A DNA stretch of 26,395 nucleotides from CAYJIL01 sp964370235 (GTDB lineage Bacteria; Bacteroidota; Bacteroidia; Bacteroidales; Rikenellaceae). A program made the position numbers and the translations under genes. Every line of letters starts with the position of its first letter. The stretch's first letter is position 1. Shown here piece by piece: positions 7,872-16,160 of the stretch. The DNA lies in NCBI GenBank assembly GCA_964370235.1, contig CAYJIL010000024.1:1-26395 (forward strand), read 5' to 3'. The notes beneath the pieces are model-generated. The model was not told the origin of the DNA and did not search any database. It saw only the letters and a program-made list of their open reading frames with translations.

Positions 7872-7879
7872 CAAAGTTA
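7872..7879 (-). promoter_or_regulatory. Possible -7 element for the HzsA-like operon
   Basis: TAACTTTG on the minus strand (7879-7872) fits TAnnTTTG and lies 38 bases before the ATG at 7833. No TTG is found at the usual 20-bp distance, so the promoter is weak or activator-dependent. Confidence 0.4.
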
Positions 7880-7969
7880 TAAAATTATATTGTTATATAA
7901 TAATGCAACTCGATTTAGATATTAAAACTACTCGTGATTTTGATTTTTTATCGAGAAATGGTAATTGTT

Positions 7970-7983
7970 ATACCAACATATAG
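7970..7983 (+). promoter_or_regulatory. Upstream partial copy of the shared dyad
   Basis: ATACCAACATATAG repeats the left arm and centre of the flavodoxin operator (ATACCAACATTTAG at 8013), differing at one base and lacking the right arm. It is offset by 43 bp, about four helical turns. It lies between the divergent HzsA-like and flavodoxin genes and could be an auxiliary site for either. Confidence 0.4.
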
Positions 7984-8012
7984 TTTAAATTATATCTAAG
8001 AGCACCAAATAT

Positions 8013-8060
8013 ATACCAACATTTAGGGATTGATAAAGTTGCAGGAAGTCGATACTTTTG
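8013..8060 (+). promoter_or_regulatory. Flavodoxin promoter with 18-bp operator
   Basis: The dyad-like element ATACCAACATTTAGGGAT (8013-8030) runs directly into the -33 TTG (8030-8032), followed by 20 bp and TACTTTTG (8053-8060). The right arm has one mismatch to the ideal AGGTAT. The same arrangement to the base occurs at 16066-16113 and 17489-17536. An activator bound here would touch the -35-type region of the promoter. Confidence 0.75.
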
Positions 8061-8097
8061 TATATAACCAAATTTTAAATTAATATTGAATCAAATT

Positions 8098-8598
8098 ATG
8101 GCAAACGTAACAATTATCTATGGCTCAACAATGGGCAATACATCAGAAGTAGCAAACCAAATAGCTGTGGCACTTAGCTCACACAACGTAACTGTAATGG
8201 ATGTCTCGGACATATCAAAAGACGATTTCGAGGCTGCCGATAGCCTTATTCTAGGTACTTCGACTTGGGGTTTGGGCGATCTTCAGGACGACTGGGATGG
8301 TGCTGTTTCAACACTTGAGGGTGCAAACCTTGAGGGCAAAAAAGTAGCTCTGTTTGGTTGTGGCGACTCGGGTTCATATCCCGATACTTTTGTAGATGGA
8401 ATTGGCATTTTGTGTGAGGCTGCTCAAAGTGCAGGCGCAACTATCATTGGCCACGTACCTACTAGTGGTTATTCGCACTCTGCATCAAAGGCCGAAGTTG
8501 ATGGTCAATTTGTGGGTCTACCACTAGATGACGATTCGGCAGATCAAAACGACGAAAGAGTTGCTAACTGGGTTGCAGCTATCGCTAATCAACTATAA
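8098..8598 (+). CDS. fldA: Flavodoxin
   Basis: The 166-residue protein is a long-chain type flavodoxin by length. The FMN-phosphate loop is at the N-terminus (IIYGSTMGNTSEVA, matching T/S-x-T-G-x-T in form). The isoalloxazine loops follow as LGTSTWGLGDLQDDW (W near the flavin) and FGCGDSGSYPDTFVDG (with the stacking Tyr). The ATG at 8098 gives the canonical MANVTIIYG start; an upstream TTG at 8086 is in frame but would add only four unneeded residues. Flavodoxin replaces ferredoxin as a low-potential one-electron carrier, classically under iron limitation, which fits co-regulation with the hmu operon suggested by the shared promoter dyad. It is followed by a DUF2023 gene, a pairing known in Porphyromonas. 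Confidence 0.95.
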   Translation: MANVTIIYGSTMGNTSEVANQIAVALSSHNVTVMDVSDISKDDFEAADSLILGTSTWGLGDLQDDWDGAVSTLEGANLEGKKVALFGCGDSGSYPDTFVDGIGILCEAAQSAGATIIGHVPTSGYSHSASKAEVDGQFVGLPLDDDSADQNDERVANWVAAIANQL

Positions 8599-8613
8599 TA
8601 ACACTATACAGAT

Positions 8614-8961
8614 ATGCAAGTACTATGTCACCATATTTATGAGTACAAAAAAGGTTTGCGCCACTTGGTACTACACACAATGAAATCGGCCGAAAGGCTC
8701 ACTGCCGAATCTAAGCTCAATAAATGTGGCATAGAATATATGGTTATGGAGCTATCTAATGGCAATATCAACATATTTTTTGGCAAAAAAGAGTGTGTCG
8801 ATGTAGTGCGCTCGTTTGGTAATACTCCGCTCAACCAAATTACTGTCGAACAAGATTTTATACTTGGCATAATGCTAGGTTATGATAGGCTTGCACAATG
8901 TAGTAGATATATCGAACGCAAAAACAAATGCAAAGCAAACAGCAAAGCAAAAATAGCGTAA
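8614..8961 (+). CDS. DUF2023 family protein
   Basis: The 115-residue soluble protein starts 15 bp after the flavodoxin stop and has no promoter of its own, so it is the second gene of the flavodoxin operon. The sequence (VLCHHIYEYKKGLRHLVLHT, then CGIEYMVMELSNGNINIFFG and a D-F-I-L-G-I-M-L-G-Y-D motif) matches DUF2023, a small Bacteroidota family usually found next to flavodoxin. The family has no established function. The conserved adjacency suggests it acts on or with flavodoxin. The C-terminal 15 residues are Lys/Ala-rich and probably disordered. Confidence 0.85.
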   Translation: MQVLCHHIYEYKKGLRHLVLHTMKSAERLTAESKLNKCGIEYMVMELSNGNINIFFGKKECVDVVRSFGNTPLNQITVEQDFILGIMLGYDRLAQCSRYIERKNKCKANSKAKIA

Positions 8962-9021
8962 CAAGGTAGTAAATAGTTTAAGTAGTAGTGTTTGGGTTAG
9001 GCAAGATAAGCCTAGCTCCAT

Positions 9022-9076
9022 AAAAAAGGGAGGCTAAAGGTGTTAATATAACACTCGTTAGCCTCCCTAATTTTTT
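9022..9076. terminator. Bidirectional intrinsic terminator
   Basis: GGGAGGCTAA (9028-9037) pairs perfectly with TTAGCCTCCC (9058-9067), with a further inner TGTT/AACA stem. A T6 run (9071-9076) follows on the plus strand and an A6 run (9022-9027) precedes it, giving T6 on the minus strand. It lies between the convergent DUF2023 and cytochrome c synthase genes and can end both transcripts. Confidence 0.9.
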
Positions 9077-9176
9077 ACTCTTATTTTTACATTATATGAT
9101 TTATGCCCCACCCCTAGATCATACTAAGCTACCATTGGGTTAGCTATAACATACACAAATTCGATCTTCGTTTTCG

Positions 9177-11381
9177 TTAATTAACATAACTATGTATTCC
9201 GCCCAAATAGTAATTTACGCCAAAATAGGTCATTAGCACTGTCAAGAATGCAAAGACTAGGTAGATATGAAATAGCTTGTCGTTTCTAAACCACGAGAGC
9301 GAAGCCGTGTGCAAAGGCAAACTATACACCATCATCGTAATTAGCGCCCACACCTCTTTGGGATCCCACGCCCAGTAGCGACCCCAGCTCACATTTGCCC
9401 AAACAGCTCCAATAAAAATACCTAGAGCCAAAAGCACCACTGCCAACATTAACAAAAGGCGAGAGAATAGCGTTGTGCGATGCACTAGCTGGGCGTTTGA
9501 CCTTCCACAAACCAAAGCAACAATAGCCGCCAAAAAAGTAAAGGCAAACAGCGCATAGGCAGCCATTATCAAACACACGTGAATAGTGAGGTATGGCGAA
9601 TTAAGGACAGGCATTAGTGGTGTAATTTGAGGGTTAAGCCCACCTATTGTTGCTACCAACATCGAAAAGCCCACTACCACTACTCCCATCGAGCTAAACA
9701 GAGCCGACACCCGATGCACCAATAGCGAAACAATAGCCCCACACCAGCCCATTAACACCATTGTATCATAACCATTCACTAGCGGAATATGCCCCGACAC
9801 ATACCACTTTAGAGATATAAAGACAGACAATGCCACAAGCGTGATGGCACTAGTACCCACTAGCGAGATATTTGCAGCACGCACCATATAGCGGCTAGCC
9901 TTCCCCCAAACAATTACCATTAACGCCAGCAGACCCAATGCCAAATTCATTCGATATAAGAAAGTAGTGACAGGTAGGCGGTAATACCATCTTTCGGCAG
10001 AGACTTTGCTGGGCGAAAGAATAGAGTCGACACCATATTTGTTTTGGTATAATACCATTTTTGTAGCTAGCTCGCCAAAGTCTTTGTCGCTTGATGCTGC
10101 ATATGCCGACATTAGCAAATCGAAACTTTTTTTAATAAAGAGCGCTTGCCCCTGCTCCATGCTCCTAGGCAAAGAGTCTATGGGCGAATACCACGCCAGA
10201 TTACCATCGGTGTCTTGGTGTGGGAAAATTTTGACCATTGCACCACTTCGCAGCATGGCAATTAGCTGCACTTGCTCATCTAGTTTTACTAGCTCTTTGT
10301 ATAGTGCACTTTGGATCTTGGGGTCGGTATTTGCAATATAGTGTTTGAGCTTATATATACCCTTGCTAGTAAACATATCACGGTACGACGAGTATTGGTT
10401 TAGGCCCAAAAACTTTTGCCTATCGCTCATGGGTACTTCGAATATTGGCTCATTCTCCCACTCCGTAGGGAAAAGCATCCACCCCCAAAAGAACTGCTCA
10501 TAACTCAAATCACCATAGCTATCATCGTGTGTGAGCTTTAGGGTAAAATCTCTAGCAAGTGTAGAGATGGGCATAACTCTGTTGTTATATACCACCTGCA
10601 AATCCTCTAGGGCTGCACACTGCTGCTTTGTTAGGGTTTGTGGAGGTGTGTTTTCGCTAGCTAGCAATATGCTTGGCGCTACAAAAAGTATAATAACTAA
10701 CGATGTTTTTACCAATTGCAACTGCTTTATTATGCGCCTAAACGAGCCTTTGGGGCTAACTAACATCCACACAAGCGATATTGCAAGTAGTATGTATCCA
10801 CAATAGGTTATTGGGATTCCATACACATCACGGTTTATACTCAGCCAGCTACCTCCTTGGTCATAATCGGACTGGTAGAACCTATATCCCATATAGCTAG
10901 CAATTTTATTCATCGATACTCTCATTTGGGTGCTACTATCACCATCTTGCAAAGTAAAGTGGCTAGTATAATCTGCCGCAGCTGATGTGCCACTATAATA
11001 ATCGACCTCAAAGCTATTGAGAGTTATGGTAAAAGGTAGTTCTTGGTTATTGTCACTATCGTCCATAAAGCTATTTTGCACCTGCTCCAAAGGCAAGTAT
11101 ATCATACCACGCCGAGCAGTTGTTGCAGTTGTTATTGCACCCACCAAAATGAGAACAAAAGATAGGTGCACCAAATATACACTTATCTTTTGGTGTAGTT
11201 TTACTTTATACATATACACTAGCGTGCAAACCGATAGTACTGCCCACAACACATAAAACCACCATGCACCATATACCGCCTGCGAAACATAGGCAGCTCC
11301 CTTGCCCTTTTCAACAAATGTTGCAACAGCCAATATAGCCACTATTGCTCCATAGAGCACAAATACCAAGCACTTTAACAT
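9177..11381 (-). CDS. ccsBA: System II cytochrome c synthase, fused ResB-ResC (CcsBA)
   Basis: The 734-residue integral membrane protein joins two halves. The N-terminal ResB/CcsB part (about 1-240) has helices near 3-20, 38-56, 68-87 and 190-208 and an extracytoplasmic segment. The C-terminal ResC/CcsA part (about 480-734) is a multi-helix bundle with the WWD haem-handling motif WGRYWAWDPKEVW (W666 to D673) and the HIPLVNGYDTM segment that carries a periplasmic haem-ligand His. The fused protein exports haem and attaches it to CXXCH apoproteins. Its clients are plausibly the three dihaem lipoproteins encoded in this window. It follows the DHOR gene on the same strand, but an intrinsic terminator sits 10 bp before its ATG, so its expression is probably attenuated relative to the upstream genes. 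Confidence 0.93.
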   Translation of the reverse strand: MLKCLVFVLYGAIVAILAVATFVEKGKGAAYVSQAVYGAWWFYVLWAVLSVCTLVYMYKVKLHQKISVYLVHLSFVLILVGAITTATTARRGMIYLPLEQVQNSFMDDSDNNQELPFTITLNSFEVDYYSGTSAAADYTSHFTLQDGDSSTQMRVSMNKIASYMGYRFYQSDYDQGGSWLSINRDVYGIPITYCGYILLAISLVWMLVSPKGSFRRIIKQLQLVKTSLVIILFVAPSILLASENTPPQTLTKQQCAALEDLQVVYNNRVMPISTLARDFTLKLTHDDSYGDLSYEQFFWGWMLFPTEWENEPIFEVPMSDRQKFLGLNQYSSYRDMFTSKGIYKLKHYIANTDPKIQSALYKELVKLDEQVQLIAMLRSGAMVKIFPHQDTDGNLAWYSPIDSLPRSMEQGQALFIKKSFDLLMSAYAASSDKDFGELATKMVLYQNKYGVDSILSPSKVSAERWYYRLPVTTFLYRMNLALGLLALMVIVWGKASRYMVRAANISLVGTSAITLVALSVFISLKWYVSGHIPLVNGYDTMVLMGWCGAIVSLLVHRVSALFSSMGVVVVGFSMLVATIGGLNPQITPLMPVLNSPYLTIHVCLIMAAYALFAFTFLAAIVALVCGRSNAQLVHRTTLFSRLLLMLAVVLLALGIFIGAVWANVSWGRYWAWDPKEVWALITMMVYSLPLHTASLSWFRNDKLFHIYLVFAFLTVLMTYFGVNYYLGGIHSYVN

Positions 11382-11390
11382 AACTTACAT

Positions 11391-11428
11391 TAAAAAAAGG
11401 GAGCTGTAATCAAACGCTACAACTCCCT
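11391..11428 (-). terminator. Intercistronic intrinsic terminator before ccsBA
   Basis: On the minus strand an 11-bp stem, AGGGAGTTGTA with TACAGCTCCCT (one G-T pair, 9-nt loop), is followed directly by a run of seven T. It lies 44 bp beyond the DHOR stop and only about 10 bp before the ccsBA start codon, so read-through, or an internal promoter I do not see, is needed to express ccsBA. Confidence 0.85.
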
Positions 11429-11472
11429 AAAAACAAAAACTATTTTATGAAACGAGATTATATCTATGTTTT

Positions 11473-13203
11473 TTAGATAGATTGTAGGAATTTAACTACT
11501 GCATCTCTATCGCTCTCTGATAGTTCACGGAACTTATCACTAGAGTACTTGCCCTGTCCTTTGTGCCACATAATAGCCTCGGGATAGTTGCGAGCACGCA
11601 TATCGTGCAGGTGGCTACTCTCGCCATTGGCAACCATATTTAGGTAACGCCCCCACAAAGGAGTGGTACGACACCAACCTGTACGAATATTATTCTTCAT
11701 ACCTAGGTTATGTTGTAGCATATCGGTATATGGCCAAATTTTTTGTTTTGGGTACTTTGGTAACTTACCCACCATGTCGGCATCGCCCACATAGTTATCC
11801 TCGCCCGTTGTCCACGAAGGGCGGTGACAAGCCGTACATCCCATATCGGCAAATAGCTGCTTACCACGCTTATACTCCTCGCTCGTTGTATTACGTGCAG
11901 CAGGAACTGCCAAACCACGATGCCAAACCATAAAGTCGGTATAGTCCTCTAGCGAAAGTTCAGCTTTTTGCTGTGTCGTAGGGTCTACTTCGTCTCTCGA
12001 AGCATATTTGTACCCGCCAAATGTGCTATTGAACATTAGGTAGTTATATACTTTGTTCTTTGTCTCCTGCTCTGTTGCGCCAATCAAGAACTTGTAATAG
12101 GTATCGCCTAGCTGTGAAAGTACATCGGGATCGTTAGACGCATTCTCGGCATAGAATTTTGTCATGTAGTTTGTTTGATGCTCGGGGTTAGAACCCTCTT
12201 TGGTAACATTTGTAATGTTCCAAATTGCGTTAGAACCTGCACCATATTGTAGCGTACCACGTGTAAGACCATAGGTAAAGCGACCTTTGCGAACAGAACC
12301 ATCGGGTTGCAATTTGTCTAGTCCACGGCGGCCACCCCACACTTGTCCCACTTGGTCGGCATACTCATTATCAATATCCTCTTCGGTAATGGCATCAAGC
12401 AAACCCGAACCATAAATACCAATAGTAGCCTCGATTCTTACATCGTAATTACCATCCTTTAGGTTTTCGCTAGTGTAGTTAAAGGCATCTTGTGGTATAA
12501 TAACCTCGGGATAGATAAGCTCGTATGAGCTACCATCGGCATATTTGTTACCATGCTCATCGATGTATTTGTGCCATTTAATCTGTATCTTCTCCTCGTC
12601 GATGGGTGCTTTAAAGGGTGCAATTGCCTGAGTTTGTGGCATACCCGTTAGCTCCGACACAAAAAAATCGTCGTTAGCATTATCAACCCACTCACTACCC
12701 GTTATACCAGATGTAATAACATCGTTTGCGCCAAAAACACCATCCTGACCCGGGCCATAAACCACAAGCAAATAGCCATTACCTAGCTCACGTGTAGTTG
12801 TGTTAAAGCCAATTATATCGTTACCCAAGTTACCCAAACGCTTACCATGACCATAGCCAGGGTGACAGTTAAGACACGACGAACGAATAGAAACCGGCCC
12901 CTTACCACGCATTGGGTAGGTTGGGTCTGTTACCTCTGATACGAAATTGCCCTCAAAAATAGCTTCTCCATGCAAAAACGAATTTGCCATACCAGCATTC
13001 TCAACAGCAGGTGTTGGTTGCTCAAAGCATTTACTTCCCCACACCTCGGTTGTTCCTAATAAACCACCAGCATAATACTCCTCGGGAAGCTCCTCGGGCT
13101 CGCTTGTACCGCCTGTTGAGGGTGTATCATCGGCACAAGCCGACATGGTTAGCATTGCAGCGAGAGCCGAACCAAAAAGCGATATATCTAATGCTCTTTT
13201 CAT
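11473..13203 (-). CDS. Dihaem oxidoreductase (DHOR/DUF1111-like) lipoprotein
   Basis: The 576-residue protein has a lipoprotein signal ending in LTMSAC (Cys23). Two c-type haem motifs are present: CLNCH in the N-terminal third (SSCLNCHPGYGHGKR) and CTACH near residue 455 (DMGCTACHRPSW). The body shows DHOR features, namely HGEAIFEGNFV, LLVVYGPGQDG, an RGTLQYGAGSNAIWNI segment, and a C-terminal NIRTGWCRTTPLWGRY (compare R-TPPLWG). DHOR proteins are putative peroxidases or oxidoreductases related to the CCP/MauG fold, often next to imelysin genes, as here. The substrate is unknown. It is third in the porin operon, 122 bp after the imelysin stop, with a hairpin in that gap. Confidence 0.88.
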   Translation of the reverse strand: MKRALDISLFGSALAAMLTMSACADDTPSTGGTSEPEELPEEYYAGGLLGTTEVWGSKCFEQPTPAVENAGMANSFLHGEAIFEGNFVSEVTDPTYPMRGKGPVSIRSSCLNCHPGYGHGKRLGNLGNDIIGFNTTTRELGNGYLLVVYGPGQDGVFGANDVITSGITGSEWVDNANDDFFVSELTGMPQTQAIAPFKAPIDEEKIQIKWHKYIDEHGNKYADGSSYELIYPEVIIPQDAFNYTSENLKDGNYDVRIEATIGIYGSGLLDAITEEDIDNEYADQVGQVWGGRRGLDKLQPDGSVRKGRFTYGLTRGTLQYGAGSNAIWNITNVTKEGSNPEHQTNYMTKFYAENASNDPDVLSQLGDTYYKFLIGATEQETKNKVYNYLMFNSTFGGYKYASRDEVDPTTQQKAELSLEDYTDFMVWHRGLAVPAARNTTSEEYKRGKQLFADMGCTACHRPSWTTGEDNYVGDADMVGKLPKYPKQKIWPYTDMLQHNLGMKNNIRTGWCRTTPLWGRYLNMVANGESSHLHDMRARNYPEAIMWHKGQGKYSSDKFRELSESDRDAVVKFLQSI

Positions 13204-13270
13204 AACTTTGTTATTTTACTTTTGTGCTTATGATAGTTGTGTCTATCACTCAATTTTTATTATACAGACA

Positions 13271-13302
13271 ATTCCAACAGCCAATTACTCAGCCGTTGGA
13301 AT
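13271..13302 (-). repeat. Intercistronic hairpin, imelysin-DHOR gap
   Basis: ATTCCAACAGC (13271-13281) pairs with GCCGTTGGAAT (13292-13302): an 11-bp stem with one wobble pair and a 10-nt loop. No T-run follows on the minus strand, so it looks like an mRNA-stabilising or processing stem rather than a terminator. Confidence 0.5.
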
Positions 13303-13325
13303 CATCACTTGAGAGTTATAAAAAA

Positions 13326-14573
13326 CTATTCCAAAACTGTTTGTGCCTCCTCTAGTGCCGACTGCACTTGAGCTACTGCATCCTTTGCAGCAGTGTTAGA
13401 TGCGCTCCAAGATAGGTTATCTCTAAATGGTGATGTCATAGCACCCACCTTTGTAATTGCATCGTTAAGAGCTGCAACAACTTTGTCGTGAACTGCCTTA
13501 TCTTTTTGTTCGATGTATGCACCAATCGAGTTAGCGTGTGGTGTAGTATCTGCATCGAATGTCGAAATATCTGTACATAGCTCACCAAAGTATGCCTCTT
13601 TAATACCTCTTACGTTGTTTGTAAAGTCCGAAATTGAGTTGTAGCTAAACCATGACTCAACCTCTAGTAGACCCGTACCTGGCGATTGTACCTCGGCATT
13701 GATTGGATCCGAAATTTTAACGTTAGCAACCTCATCTGCAATACCAATTGCACCTACGAACGACTCCTCTAGCGATTTCTCAAACGACTGGTAGAATGCA
13801 CTCTCTAGGCTTGGCGTTTTGTAAATTTCGGCGTAATCACCATTTGGTGTGTTAAGTGTGATATCGGCACCAAAGTTGTTAAAGTCTGCAAGTTTATCGC
13901 TAGATAGACCATCCTTGTCCCACTCTGCCTCTAGTTGCAATACACAACGGTATAGCTCCTCGGTAACAGCAACTAGGTAGCTCTCTAGCTTATCTTCAAA
14001 CACCTCTTGTGTTAGAGAACCTTTGTCGATAGCATACTCGGCATCAAACTGAGAGATCGAAGCCATTTTGTGTACACCATTAGCAAATAGCATATACTCA
14101 ATAGCGTGGAAGCCTTTTAGGTCGCCACCATCGCCCTTTAGCGATTTGTAGCTATCGCTTGCTGGATCCCACTCCTGAATCGAAGTCTGAAGATCTGGCA
14201 ATACTAGTGGCCATGAGTCGATACCTGGGTCGATACCAGCCTTATCTACTGGACCAAACAGATATGCCTCGGTGCGCTCCCAAGTTATACGTGCATTTTT
14301 CCACGCAACCGATGCCGAAGCAATTAGCCCCGTTTTGTCGGCAGCGTCAGACTCTTGAATAGCCTTTACAGCCTCGAGTAGAGCCTTGCCATTTGTTGCT
14401 AGTTGGCGGTAATTAGCAACAACAATATCATCTGCATAGTTAGATAAAATAGCCTCTTGTTCGCTTGTCAGCCCCGATACTACTGGCTCATCTGCCTCGC
14501 TGTCTTTACTACAAGATGTTGTTAGAGAAATGGCTGCTAGTGCAGCAAATAGTGTTGTACTAAATCTTTTCAT
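13326..14573 (-). CDS. Imelysin-like (peptidase M75) lipoprotein
   Basis: The 415-residue protein starts at the ATG at 14573 (MKRFSTTLFAALAAISLTTSC), which places a correct lipoprotein signal at the N-terminus; the longer frame to 14651 overlaps the porin gene and is rejected. The GxHxxE signature of the imelysin family is GFH156AIE159, inside the first helical-bundle repeat, and residues about 240-415 form a second, diverged repeat. Imelysins are periplasmic or surface helical-bundle proteins linked to iron or haem uptake (IrpA, EfeO M75 domain); peptidase activity is not supported for the family. The gene follows the porin by 50 bp without a promoter, so porin and imelysin are an operon and likely act together at the outer membrane. 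Confidence 0.88.
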   Translation of the reverse strand: MKRFSTTLFAALAAISLTTSCSKDSEADEPVVSGLTSEQEAILSNYADDIVVANYRQLATNGKALLEAVKAIQESDAADKTGLIASASVAWKNARITWERTEAYLFGPVDKAGIDPGIDSWPLVLPDLQTSIQEWDPASDSYKSLKGDGGDLKGFHAIEYMLFANGVHKMASISQFDAEYAIDKGSLTQEVFEDKLESYLVAVTEELYRCVLQLEAEWDKDGLSSDKLADFNNFGADITLNTPNGDYAEIYKTPSLESAFYQSFEKSLEESFVGAIGIADEVANVKISDPINAEVQSPGTGLLEVESWFSYNSISDFTNNVRGIKEAYFGELCTDISTFDADTTPHANSIGAYIEQKDKAVHDKVVAALNDAITKVGAMTSPFRDNLSWSASNTAAKDAVAQVQSALEEAQTVLE

Positions 14574-14623
14574 TTTTAAATCTATTTTTGGAATTAATAT
14601 TTGTTTATAGTGTGCGTTTGTAT

Positions 14624-15907
14624 TTATCGTCTTGAGAAAATACCTGTCCATGTTACACCTAGCGAAAAAGTATTTTCGTCGTTATATGTTGGGTCGACAA
14701 GGTTGCGCATTTGGTACTCTGCCTTTATTACAATTTCTCTTAGCGGAGAGTAGTTTAGACCAACGGCGATTGCCTCACGCTCCCAGTAGCTATAGTGTGG
14801 AACACCTGTCTCGGTCTCAAGCATCGAATCATAATAGTCGTAGCGACCAAACACATACAGCGATTGATTCTCACTCTTTAGCTTAGGCGAAAGCGAGAAT
14901 ATATCGTAACCACCTTCGACCCCCACCGATAGAGCTTGGCTAGCAACAGCAGGTTTAGCAGGTGTTGGGGCAGCATTAGTTGCTCCAGCGTTACCCACCG
15001 TAATTTGATATGAATCGCCAAGTGTACCATAGGTAGCACCACCTCTTACTATAAAGTTCTTGGGCTTATAAATAAAATCTAGCGAACCAATTGCTACTGC
15101 GCCCTTTAAATCGCCATAACCATAGCTATTTAGTGTATTTTTGGCACTATGACCATAATAACCACTCAAACCAATTGTTAAATTATTAATGCTCTTATTG
15201 TTTAGCCTAAACGCACCAGCATAATTATTGGCAATTTTAAATTCATATATAGAACCCGAGCCGCTTGACACCCAGTTTTGTGGCGAGAATCTATCGGCAT
15301 CGAGACCTGCGATCAACATAACTTCGTATGACCAATCGTTTTTACTACCCCAAAAACTAACTCCCGTTTCGTGCCACACAACGGGTAGTATGGTTACATC
15401 ACCTTCGGGCCTAGATACCCCAAAATATTGGTTAGGCAGGTGATACTGATTGGTAAAACCAACTGGCACAACCATGTGCCCCATCTTTAGGTTAAGTGCT
15501 TGACTCCAGCTTTTGTTTATCCAAAACTGCTCTAGCACTATCTCACCACCCTGCTCAACTTCTGATTCATACTCGCCAGTCTCCTCTTCTTCTATCTCAA
15601 CCGAAGAGCCCGTTCCCAGATGTTCTATTTCGATTTCGGTTCCAAAGCTCCAGCCATTACCAAAGTTATAACCCATCATAAATACTGCACGAGGAATATC
15701 GACACGACCAAAACCATCGTCATCTTTATATTTTTCGGGTAGAGCATATCGTTGCCAAGCATCGCTATACATGTGGCGGCTTGCTACTATTTCGCCGTAA
15801 CCTCCAAATACAAGTTCTCCTTTTTGGGTTGTTAACTGCTGTCCATAAACAGACGATGCTACAGCAGCAGCACAAACGGTTGTATATATTGTTCTAAATA
15901 TATTCAT
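14624..15907 (-). CDS. Outer-membrane beta-barrel porin
   Basis: The 427-residue protein has a signal peptide ending near VYGQ (residue 23), followed by alternating aromatic/hydrophobic beta strands throughout and an aromatic C-terminal strand (FSLGVTWTGIFSRR), typical of OprO/P-like porins of Bacteroidota. A strongly acidic loop lies around residues 105-125 (EIEEEETGEYESEVE), which could attract cations such as iron. It is the first gene of the porin-imelysin-DHOR operon and has a clear promoter. The transported solute cannot be read from sequence; the imelysin partner makes iron or haem a reasonable guess. Confidence 0.82.
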   Translation of the reverse strand: MNIFRTIYTTVCAAAVASSVYGQQLTTQKGELVFGGYGEIVASRHMYSDAWQRYALPEKYKDDDGFGRVDIPRAVFMMGYNFGNGWSFGTEIEIEHLGTGSSVEIEEEETGEYESEVEQGGEIVLEQFWINKSWSQALNLKMGHMVVPVGFTNQYHLPNQYFGVSRPEGDVTILPVVWHETGVSFWGSKNDWSYEVMLIAGLDADRFSPQNWVSSGSGSIYEFKIANNYAGAFRLNNKSINNLTIGLSGYYGHSAKNTLNSYGYGDLKGAVAIGSLDFIYKPKNFIVRGGATYGTLGDSYQITVGNAGATNAAPTPAKPAVASQALSVGVEGGYDIFSLSPKLKSENQSLYVFGRYDYYDSMLETETGVPHYSYWEREAIAVGLNYSPLREIVIKAEYQMRNLVDPTYNDENTFSLGVTWTGIFSRR

Positions 15908-15944
15908 GTTTTAGTTAGTTATTAGTTCTTCATTAATCCGACTG

Positions 15945-15992
15945 CAAAGGTAGGGAGCATTGGTGTATGAGAAAATACCCTAATGTGGTGAA
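15945..15992 (-). promoter_or_regulatory. Porin-operon promoter with degenerate copy of the shared dyad
   Basis: On the minus strand, TACCTTTG (15952-15945) is a perfect -7 element. The -33 position at 15975-15973 reads TTT instead of TTG. The 18 bases ending there (15992-15975) read TTCACCACATTAGGGTAT, which agree with the hemerythrin operator at 13 of 18 aligned positions, with the promoter-proximal GGGTAT arm in exact register. The distal arm is degraded. Confidence 0.6.
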
Positions 15993-16065
15993 ATATCATC
16001 CACGCCATGATTATCAAATAGTTAATTAACCGTTTAAATATAGCTCCGCAGCCACAAAACAAACT

Positions 16066-16113
16066 ATACCCACATTTAGGTATTGAAATAAAACGATGAT
16101 ATGTATACTTTTG
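16066..16113 (+). promoter_or_regulatory. Hemerythrin-regulator promoter with 18-bp operator
   Basis: ATACCCACATTTAGGTAT (16066-16083) is a dyad of ATACC and GGTAT arms separated by 8 bp. Its last T begins the -33 TTG (16083-16085), which is followed by 20 bp and TACTTTTG (16106-16113). Positions are identical to those at the flavodoxin and hmuR promoters. The presence of the site before the regulator's own operon suggests autoregulation. Confidence 0.75.
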
Positions 16114-16160
16114 AACTCGTTTTATGTGAAATTAGTATTACCTTTACAAAGTGAATTGTA

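Noticed and set aside
14574..14651. A longer N-terminus for the imelysin-like protein
   Set aside because: It overlaps the end of the porin gene and would bury the lipoprotein signal that begins at 14573.
16021..16030. Perfect palindrome GTTAATTAAC between the divergent porin and hemerythrin promoters
   Set aside because: Short AT-rich palindromes are common in such DNA; no second copy was found near other promoters of the window.
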